Below are positions 54,618 to 64,000 of a stretch of DNA of 64,000 nucleotides, piece after piece. Source of the stretch: VAZQ01 sp963816745. GTDB lineage: Bacteria > Pseudomonadota > Alphaproteobacteria > Rhizobiales > Xanthobacteraceae. The notes below the pieces were generated by a model. The model worked only from the letters and a program-made list of their open reading frames with translations, did no database searches and was not told the origin of the DNA. Location of the stretch: assembly GCA_963816745.1 (NCBI GenBank), contig CAWFLQ010000011.1:124001-188000 (forward strand), in the 5' to 3' direction. A program made the position numbers and the translations under genes. The stretch's first letter is position 1. Each line of letters starts with the position of its first letter.

Positions 54618-55631
54618 CTAGCTGAGCAGCCCGTAGGCGCCGACCAGACCGCGCGCCGGCAGGCCGGCCTTCTCGCCTTCGTCGACCTTACGGGCGATCA
54701 TCGGCTTGAACGCGTTGACCCAGCGCGCCCGCTCCTGCGCCGACAGCACGATGACCTCACGGCTCTTCTTGGCGGCTTCGAGCGATTCGTTGTTCTTCTT
54801 GTCGTAGGTCGCCGCCCCTTTGAGGCTGAGCTGCAGTCCGGTGGTATCGTCGATCACCTTCCTGAGATCGGCCGGCAGCTTGTCGTAGCGGGCCTTGTTC
54901 AGGGCCACCAGGAACGGCGAGCGGCCGAGCGGGGCGTCGACCGTAAAATACTTCGCCACCTCGATGAGCTTGAAGTCGAGCGCCGCCGACATCGGGATCA
55001 TGGTCGCGTCGATCACGCCGCGATCGAGGTTGTTGTAGATTTGCGTGACCGGCATGTCGATCGGAGTGGCTCCCAGCGCCTCGAGCTGCGCCGACTGCGC
55101 GGCCGAGGGCGTGCGGATCTTCATGCCCTTGAGATCCTCGAGCGTGCGGATCGGCTTGTTCTTGCTCATCAGGCTGGCCGTGTCCGAGTTCCACAGCATC
55201 AGCACCTTGGTGTCCTTGTATTCGCGCGCCAGGAACTTGTCGAAGTTGGCCCAGAGCTTGCGCGTGCCGTCGTCGGCATTGTTGGCCGTGCCGGGGAGCT
55301 CCGTGAGCGCCATCATGGGGAAGTCCGCCGACGTGTAGCCCGGCAGCGTGAAGGTGGCGTCGGTGATCCCCTGCACAACCTGGCGATAAAGCTCCGGCGG
55401 CCGGCCGCCGAGCTGCATGGCCGGGAACAGCCGCACCGTGAGCTTGTTGTTGCTCAGCCGGGCGACGTCCTGGCTCCACGGGGTGATGACGTCGGTCCAG
55501 ATCACGTGCGTGGGCGGAACGAAGCTGTGCAGCTTCAGCTCCTCCTGGGCGAGTGCCTCGTGCCATGGGACGCCCGCCGCCATCGATGTTGCGAGCGTGG
55601 TCTTCAGGAATGTTCGGCGAGACGTCAGCAT
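54618..55631 (-). CDS. dctP: TRAP transporter substrate-binding protein (DctP)
   Basis: 337 residues with a twin-arginine-like signal (TSRRTFLKTTLATSMAAG). It has the DctP core: LWNSDTASLMSKNKPIRTLE, DLKGMKIRTPSAAQSAQLEA, LGATPIDMPVTQIYNNLDRG with the ligand-contacting Arg region, and VIDATMIPMSAALDFKLIE. The ligand is a carboxylate or related anion. I chose ATG 55631; upstream in-frame sequence is not signal-like. Confidence 0.92.
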   Translation of the reverse strand: MLTSRRTFLKTTLATSMAAGVPWHEALAQEELKLHSFVPPTHVIWTDVITPWSQDVARLSNNKLTVRLFPAMQLGGRPPELYRQVVQGITDATFTLPGYTSADFPMMALTELPGTANNADDGTRKLWANFDKFLAREYKDTKVLMLWNSDTASLMSKNKPIRTLEDLKGMKIRTPSAAQSAQLEALGATPIDMPVTQIYNNLDRGVIDATMIPMSAALDFKLIEVAKYFTVDAPLGRSPFLVALNKARYDKLPADLRKVIDDTTGLQLSLKGAATYDKKNNESLEAAKKSREVIVLSAQERARWVNAFKPMIARKVDEGEKAGLPARGLVGAYGLLS

Positions 55632-55796
55632 GTCGAAGTCCTCCCTGGACGATTGATCGACTTGCCGGCCGTTCCGGTCGTGCGCGACCGCTAAGGCCGG
55701 TACCAATTTTGGGTTGATGGTAGCGACGCCTCCGGTCCCGTCAATTGTGCGGCTGTCGCAGGCGACACCGTGCCCACCATGGGACAAATCACGCTT

Positions 55797-56733
55797 TCAG
55801 TGGGATGTTCGGTGGGCCGGATGACCGTCCGCAGGTTCGCCCGCCGTGTCGCTCATTGGCTCGGGTCGATTCACGGCAGCAACCAGGGCATAGCTGATGA
55901 TGAGCAGCAGGAACCAAGAGCCGAGCTTGCCGAGCGATACCGCCGACCATCCCGCCATCTGGTGCGGATAGAGCCAGGTCTTGGTGACGGTGCCGAGGTT
56001 CTCGGCGATCCAGACGAACAGGGCGACGAGGAACAGGCCGAGCAACAACGGCATGCGCCGGTGCACGCGCCAAATCTTGTAGTAGATCCATGTCCTCCCG
56101 AACAGCAGCGCGATCGCCGCGAACAAGGCGATAGCGGATGTCGAGCGTGTAATGGTGCGCGTAGAAATTCACGTAGATCGCCGCGCCGAGCAGGTAGACC
56201 GACCACAGCGGCGGATGCCGCGTGAAGCGAAAATCGAACAGCCGCCAGCAGCGCGCGATGTAGCTGCCGATCGACGCATACATGAATCCGGAGAACAGCG
56301 GCACGCCGGCGATGCGGAAGAACGCCGGTTCGGGATAGATCCAGGAGCCGACGCCGGTCTTGAATATTTCCATGATCGTGCCGACGACGTGGAACAGGAG
56401 AATGACCTTGGCCTCCTCCAGCGTCTCCAACTTGAACGCCAGCATACCGATCTGGATCGCGAGCGCGGCGAGAAAGAGAAAATCGTAGCGCGCCAGCGCC
56501 GCCCCGCGCGGATACCACAGATGCGTACCGACGAGCAGCGCCACCATCGCCCCGCCGAACAGGCAGGCCCATCCCTGCTTCACGCCGAAGCGAAGAAACT
56601 CGTAGCAGAAGGCCGTCGTCGGCCGCTTGCCCGCCCAATGGCCGAGCTGCGCCTCCGCATCGATGAAGGGCGCGAGCGGCGCCCAGCGGGCGGCAGCGCT
56701 CGTTGTCGGTGGTCGCGGCTGAGGATCGCGCAA
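55797..56733 (-). CDS. DUF817 integral membrane protein (one frameshift)
   Basis: About 310 residues with seven or eight membrane segments. LRFGVKQGWACLFGGAMVAL, VILLFHVVGTIMEIFKTGVG, SWIYPEPAFFRIAGVPLFSG and FMYASIGSYIARCWRLFDF are DUF817 blocks. The frame breaks near 56133 and continues as RTWIYYKIWRVHRRMPLLLG and VWIAENLGTVTKTWLYPHQM to the stop at 55797. The start seems to be TTG 56733. The family has no assigned function; the IFKT...W pattern hints at a membrane enzyme. Confidence 0.82.
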
Positions 56734-56876
56734 GCAGGCTGCTGAAGATTTCCGGGGCGGCTCTCGTCGCCGGAAAAGATGGCCCTATTGCAGACGCTTC
56801 CCGAGCGCCAAAGTGACATTTCGACCTTGCTGCAGTGCATGATAGTATGCGCCGGACCCACACTGCGGTAAGGCCG

Positions 56877-59039
<2,163 letters not shown>

Positions 59040-59125
59040 TATCCTCTTCCGCCGCCCGCCGACATCTTTACGACACGAGATCCCCGCTTATGGTTGGGCC
59101 ATCCGCGTTTCGGGGAAGCACGCCC

Positions 59126-60775
59126 ATGTCCGCGTTAGAGTCAGGCCCGGCGCCGGCGAGCGACGCCGCCGCGGAAGTGCGCGACACGTTCTGCGTCTAT
59201 CTCGCCAGGCAATTCATCGCCAACAGGGGATTCACGGTCGGCGCGGCGCCGGAGGCGGACGAACTCGCCGAGCACTGCGACATCGTTCTCTCGCGTCATG
59301 ACGGTTTCGCGCTCACGATAGCCTGCATGATCGATCGCGAGACCCATCCAGGCAAGACGTTCGATCTATCGCGGCAGACGGTGGAGGATATCGGGCAGGC
59401 CTGCCTCAAATACACCGGCAAGGTAAACTTCAACAAGATGCCGGTGATAATCCAGATCTTCGAGGTCGGCCCCGCGTCCGGCGATCAGCGCGAGCGGCTC
59501 AAGCCGTTCAAGCGATCCTCGCTGTTCGCCAAGGTCGTTCCGTCCGCCTGGATCGTCGATACGGCGTCAACCACCGTGTGGACCAATGCGCGCTTCGGGG
59601 GATTGCTCTCCCTCAAGGGCGTCATCGAAAAGCTGCTGAGGTCGCCGCGCGAGTCCGACGCCGCGTTGCAGCCGCGCGACGTCGCCGTCGCAGACCCGGG
59701 CTTTCCCTGGTTGACCGGGGCGCTCATTGCCGTGCTGATCGGCGTGTTCGCCGCCGAGCTGGCGTTCGGGATCGGGGAATGGACCAAGGCGTTGCAGCCC
59801 ACGATCTCCACCCTGGTCACCTTCGGCGGGCTGAGTCGGCTCTTGGTGATTCAATCCGGCGAGTGGTACCGGCTGTTTTCCGCGCCGCTTCTGCACGCGG
59901 ACGCCTTCCATCTGGCCCTCAACGGCGTCGCGCTCTATCTCGCCGGCAGCATCCTCGAGGGCTTCGTCGGCCGTGCGTGGTTCGCGACCATCTTCCTGGC
60001 CGGAGCGCTCGGCGGCTCGTTGCTGTCGCTGGCGCTCAATCCCGACTCGCTCGTCTCGGTCGGCGCGTCCGGCGCGGTCATGGGGCTGTTCGCCGCAATG
60101 TTGGTGGCGAGCTTCCGCTTTCCGTCCGGCGCCGACCGGACCGGACTGCAAATGGCTGCAATCTATGTGCTGCTGCCGTCGCTCCTGCCGCTGGCGTCGG
60201 TATTCAAGGGGCAGCGGGTCGATTATGCCGCGCATTTCGGCGGCGCGATCGCGGGAGCGGCCCTGGCCTTTCTCCTGCTCAAGATTTGGCCGGACGACGA
60301 ACCGCGCCCGCGATGGCGCGGCGTCGCGGCCGTCGCAGCGCTCGTCGGGCTCGTGGCGTTCGCCTATCCGGTGCTGCCGGCGATCCGCGGCTATCCCGTC
60401 GCGCTGCTCGCTGCCGAGCTCATTCCGCAGGCACAGATACCGCAATCGGATGAGGTGGCGAAGGCGCAGTCCGCCGACCTGGTCGAGCGCTACCCGCGCG
60501 ACCCGCGCGGCCACCTGATCCGCGCCCGCGTCTTGCTGGAGACGCAGGATGTGGCCGGCGCCGAACGCGAATTGCGCGCCGGCCTGGCGGAGGAACATCT
60601 GTGGCGGACCTTGTTCATGCCCGAGCTTGCGATGGCGCTGCGGACGACGCTCGCTCTCGTGCTCGCCAAGGACCGGATGGACGAGGCCAGAGCCGTCGCC
60701 CGCCCGGTCTGCGAGGCGTTCCGGTCGGGACCGTCGCGCGACGCGCTCGACAAGATGAAGCTCTGCGCGACGTGA
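59126..60775 (+). CDS. Rhomboid-family intramembrane protease with N- and C-terminal extra domains
   Basis: 549 residues from ATG 59126. The first ~190 residues form a soluble domain (RQFIANRGFTVGAAPEADEL, KVNFNKMPVIIQIFEVG) that I do not recognise. The rhomboid core follows: HADAFHLALNGVALYLAG with the H/N oxyanion residues, VGASGAVMGLFAAM with catalytic Ser315, and YAAHFGGAIAG with His370. The last ~130 residues are helical and TPR-like (RYPRDPRGHLIRARVLLETQ). A Ser-His dyad suggests an active membrane protease. Alternative start ATG 59090. Confidence 0.83.
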   Translation: MSALESGPAPASDAAAEVRDTFCVYLARQFIANRGFTVGAAPEADELAEHCDIVLSRHDGFALTIACMIDRETHPGKTFDLSRQTVEDIGQACLKYTGKVNFNKMPVIIQIFEVGPASGDQRERLKPFKRSSLFAKVVPSAWIVDTASTTVWTNARFGGLLSLKGVIEKLLRSPRESDAALQPRDVAVADPGFPWLTGALIAVLIGVFAAELAFGIGEWTKALQPTISTLVTFGGLSRLLVIQSGEWYRLFSAPLLHADAFHLALNGVALYLAGSILEGFVGRAWFATIFLAGALGGSLLSLALNPDSLVSVGASGAVMGLFAAMLVASFRFPSGADRTGLQMAAIYVLLPSLLPLASVFKGQRVDYAAHFGGAIAGAALAFLLLKIWPDDEPRPRWRGVAAVAALVGLVAFAYPVLPAIRGYPVALLAAELIPQAQIPQSDEVAKAQSADLVERYPRDPRGHLIRARVLLETQDVAGAERELRAGLAEEHLWRTLFMPELAMALRTTLALVLAKDRMDEARAVARPVCEAFRSGPSRDALDKMKLCAT

Positions 60776-60799
60776 GCGCGGCGCGGTGTCGGCAGGCGC

Positions 60800-61397
60800 G
60801 GAGACTATCGCTCAACCGCATCGAAAAGTTCGGCAACGCGGGTGTTGTCAACGTCTCATTCGGAGCCGCGTTCGACAATCGACGACCAGCCTCGATCCGA
60901 TGGACCCGTGTGCACCCAGGTGATGCGCTCATTGGCATCCACGACCCAAAACTCGTGAACACCGAGACTCGCGTAAAGCCGAGACTTTCAGGCTCCTTGT
61001 CGTAAGCGAGACTTGAGGCTGCCACCTCGATCGCGAGCATGCACGCGCCTCGATCGCGGCGACGAATCCGGCTCCGATTTCTTCAGATCGATGACTGCGG
61101 AAACAGCTGCAATATCGGGCTCAAGCAGGATATCCTCAGGGAACTGAACTGTCATTTCGACGCCGATATCGACGTCATCCGACGGGCACCGCGAGACCAC
61201 TGCCCTGACCAGCGCCTTCTTGACGATTTCGTGAGCATAACCTTTCGCCGCCATCACGACGAGGTCCCCCCCTGATCAACTCGAACTCTTTCATTCTCGC
61301 GATCACTCCGATCTCGACCATGCGACGAACGTCCTCGACCGTGAATACACGGCGGGGCGGAAGATCGTCAGTCTGCGCGGGCAAATGCAATATTCAT
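60800..61397 (-). pseudogene. Uma2-family (DUF820) endonuclease-like gene, broken
   Basis: The minus strand reads, in changing frames, MNIAFARAD, RRVFTVEDVRRMVEIGVI, MMAAKGYAHEIVKKALVRAV, DDVDIGVEMTVQFPEDILLE and PDIAAV, then LAIEVAASSLAYDK, RLYASLGVHEFWVVDANERI and TLTTPALPNFSMRLSD. This is the PD-(D/E)XK-like Uma2 fold, with the PDIA and EVA catalytic region. At least four frame changes occur in 600 bp, the highest density in the window, so true decay is plausible. Uma2 genes are often mobile. Confidence 0.65.
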
Positions 61398-61554
61398 GGC
61401 GCGTCGACCGGTTCTCCGGTCGAATATAGTAGCAAACGACGGGTCGCGCGACATCCGCGACCGGCGAAACGGACGAGCAGATCAGGATCTCGGCGGCCCG
61501 GTCTCCAAGCCGGTGCGCGGATAATCCGCGCACCGCGCAAGTGACTTGCCCGGC

Positions 61555-63755
61555 TCAGTGCGCCTTGCTCTCGGCCACGCCCTGCTTCGCCTCCGGCTTG
61601 TCCACGATCTTGCGCACGTGGCGCACGACGTGGTCGGCGACGATGGCGTGCGCCTCGGCGGTCGGATGGATCGCCCCGCTGTAGAGGCCGGCATAGGCCG
61701 GCTGCAGGATGTCGAACAGCGGAGTGCCTTCGCGATGCGTGTTGGCCATCGAGGAAGGCGTCGTTCGGCGTGCGGAACAGCCGCCAGTGGTGGGCATAGG
61801 GCAGCGTCGCTGCCGGCGAATAGGGCTTGAACACGTCCCCGCCCGCCGTCTTGCGCGGAATCCGCATGTTGATGCCGTCGGCGAGTGCCCGCTTGGGATC
61901 GCGGGCGCACAGCCCGCGCTTGTTGAACTCGGGGATGTGCTCGGTCACCAGCGTGAAGCCGGTGCCGGGGCCGGTCGCGAGATTGGCCGGGCATCCTGCG
62001 CGGCTCTTGCCGCCGGCGATGCATTCGAGCCGCCCGAGGAAGTCTTTCAGGAAATCCGCGGTCTCCGCCAGGCGCTGGCGGCCGAGCTTGAGGCCGGGAT
62101 GCACGTCCATGCCGAGCGTCGGATTGGAGCCGCAGAGCGCGCCGGTCTCGTCGTACTGGATCGGCTCGTAGGACGACTGCACCACGCGCGCGGGCGGCAC
62201 GCCGAAGCCCTCGTGCAACGCGTCCTTGACCGCCTTCAGGCGCTCGTCCAGCACCTCGAGATAGACGCGCGAGACGTCCGGCCCGAAGCGCATGGAGCCG
62301 CCGGCGAGGCCGGCGATCGGCGCGAGATCGGCGACGTTCTCGGTCAGGGCGTAGGCCGCGAGCGCGCCGAAGCCCACGTCGTTGCCGCCGATCGACAGCA
62401 GCGCGACGTCGATCGGACGCTTGCGCAATTGCGGCGGGCACCAGGTCTTGCTGACCCGCTGCTACCGAAACCTGCTTGCTGCCGTGCGAGAAGATCGGCA
62501 GCGTGTAGCTCGCGGTCTGCGAGCGGGCGCCGCGGCAGATGAGATCGCTGAGCTGGTCGAGCTGGGCGCGTACCTTGCCGCCGGGAATCTCCGCCGCCCC
62601 TTCGCGCGGATCCATGTCCAGGAACAGGCCCGCCGTCACCTCCGCGCCCGAGCAGGCAAGGCTCGTGAGCGTGACGGAGCGATGGCGGTTCTCGAGCGCG
62701 AGCTCGATCGCCACCCGGAACGGATAGCCGTATTGCGAGCGGTGGCAGTCGCGGCTGAGCCAGCGCGCCGCCGCCTTCTCGAACGCGGCGCGGAATTCGC
62801 GCGAGCCGAGCGGGTAGAAGCGCTCGGCCGCCTCGTCGTCCAGGAGCCGCCGCGGCAAAACCTTCGGATCGTACTGGTCGTCGCCGGAAGCGAGGCCGTA
62901 GCTCGGTGGCGGGGCGCCCTTCGTCACCCCCCTGGTCGCGACGCTCTCGCGCACCAGGGTCGGATCGTAGACCATCTGGCGGTCGGCGCTGAACTGAACG
63001 GGCTTGTCGGGATTGCTTTCACCTGAGGCGAACGAATCGCCGAGCGCCACGATGAAGAGATCCTCGACCACCACGTCCCGCTCGGCGAGCTCGCGGCCGT
63101 CGGGCAGCTTGACCGTCACCGAGACGCCGGAATGGGCGCGCTCGAGCGCGTAGGGCACGCGCGCGATGGTGAGCTTGTCCTTGCAGGCGATCTTCTTGCT
63201 TTCAGGCTTGCCGCCGGCTTTGCGCGGCTGCCAGCTCCAGACGCAGTCGCCGGCGACGCCGGCGAGCTGCTCGGGGGCAAGCCGGATCGCGACCGTGTGC
63301 GCCTCCGGCAGCACGTAGTCCTCTTTCGCAGTGCCCCAGGAATATTTGCGTTCGCAGACCGTCGCGTAGCGGCGCGGACGCCCGTTGCTGTCGTAGCAGG
63401 TCTCGCCCACCGTCTGCGCCGCCCAGCCCATCCGCGATTGCTGATAGCGCTTGCCCGCCGTTGCCGCGCAGCGGTCGGGCGTCGAGGCATCCTTGCAATC
63501 GGGATTGTTGAGCGCCCGCTCGGTCCGCCAGATGATGTCCGCCGGCAGCGGGGTCGCGGGGTCGCCGCGCGCCGCGTTGAAGGCGGCCTCATGCAGCGCG
63601 AACGATTTGGTCGGCTTGAAGAACCGGAACGGGTTCTCGACCTCCCAGATCAGATCGGCGGCAGAAGCCGAGCTGACCGCAAGACTTGAAGTGATGGCAA
63701 GGCTGGCGAATAGAATGGTGGTGGCGCAAGCGAATGCGCGCGCAGGACGACGCAT
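61555..63755 (-). CDS. Large secreted SGNH/GDSL-type hydrolase (two frameshifts)
   Basis: About 730 residues. Signal peptide ATTILFASLAITSSLAVSSA. An N-terminal domain of about 200 residues is followed by block I IVALGDSFASGESNPD with the nucleophile Ser. Much later comes VALLSIGGNDVGFGALAAYA (block III Asn) and finally SGAIHPTAEAHAIVADH with the catalytic His. One-base breaks lie near 62437 and 61752. The split of GDS and GGND by a ~200-residue insert with CHRSQYGYPFRVAIEL is typical of a group of large Rhizobiales SGNH proteins. Likely an ester- or lipid-cleaving exoenzyme. Confidence 0.78.
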
Positions 63756-64000
63756 ACTTCCCTCCCCGACCCCATCCGAGGGCTATACTAGCCCCACGTT
63801 GTGCTTTGCGGCGAGAAAAGTTCAGGAGCTGTTAACCAGTTGGGATGACCTCATTTACCAGCGAGCCAACCATTTGAAATCGATAGAAAATGCGCGCCGG
63901 ACAGGAAACGGCGGACGCGTCCGCACCGCTACCCGCGCGTGCCGATCTGGGGCAAATTTATGTCTGCGCGGAACCCGGTAACCCCCGACCTGGCGAATCT
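63756..64000. other. Right-edge intergenic region
   Basis: 245 bp upstream of the SGNH gene, containing GTTAACC near 63831 and AT-richer sequence. No gene start can be supported before the window ends. Confidence 0.4.

Noticed and set aside
54183..55694. 503-codon plus-strand frame opposite dctQ-dctP
   Set aside because: Arg/His/Asp-rich composition of an antisense frame; the TRAP genes on the other strand are complete.
63451..63981. Plus-strand frame near the right edge
   Set aside because: Lies opposite the SGNH signal peptide and continues into non-coding composition.

Overview
The window is GC-rich DNA from an alphaproteobacterium, most likely of the order Hyphomicrobiales (Rhizobiales), near Bradyrhizobiaceae or Xanthobacteraceae. 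The evidence is a MucR regulator, a consensus CtrA site in front of minCDE, lineage-restricted families (DUF1236, DUF1491, DUF2336, DUF5330), a DivJ/PleC-type kinase, and many branched-chain amino acid, Bug and TRAP uptake components. It reads as chromosomal. I see no transposase, integrase, phage gene, CRISPR array, rRNA or tRNA.

Layout. 0-5.5 kb: an edge-truncated GH114-like hydrolase, then an ABC branched-chain amino acid type transporter ordered livG-livF-livK-livH-livM. Two inverted copies of a 46-bp repeat bracket livGF. 5.5-12.8 kb: a DUF1236 protein, PilZ, an AraC remnant, a secreted protein of unknown function, and a molybdenum hydroxylase operon (FAD subunit, fused 2Fe-2S/Mo subunit, membrane-anchored double ABM-domain protein). 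12.8-18.1 kb: minCDE, a coiled-coil protein, two CTAG-bounded inverted repeats, and three tandem trypsin-fold proteases that appear to lack a propeptide. 18.1-27.9 kb: SCO1 and Tat-exported metallo-beta-lactamase-fold genes disturbed by several local direct duplications, a Tat-exported cupin, a Bug receptor, glutathionyl-hydroquinone reductase, an NMT1-like protein, two paralogous DHA2 exporters and YcgN. 28-38.6 kb: PBP1A, DUF1214/DUF1254-type proteins, DUF2336, DUF1491, a peptidoglycan-binding membrane protein, a sensor kinase, DUF5330, SufE and MucR. 39-48 kb: a Pro/Ala-rich membrane protein, Fe-superoxide dismutase, a GT39-like enzyme, haloacid dehalogenase, a secreted double ABM protein, DUF2171, an M20 peptidase and a HerA-like DUF853 ATPase. 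48-64 kb: folP-folB-folK, the two methylmalonyl-CoA mutase subunits separated by a TRAP transporter and DUF817, a rhomboid protease, a broken Uma2 gene and an SGNH hydrolase.

Sequence quality matters here. About 18 genes, including expected-essential ones such as folP, folB, PBP1A and mutB, are interrupted by single-base frameshifts. Most are gains or losses in runs of one to three identical bases, and the conserved motifs continue in the next frame. I therefore annotate these as one gene each. Unpolished long-read errors are the likeliest cause, although real decay cannot be excluded without reads. Runs at about 12.8-18.1, 37-44.9, 50.3-55.8 and 59.1-60.8 kb show no such breaks.
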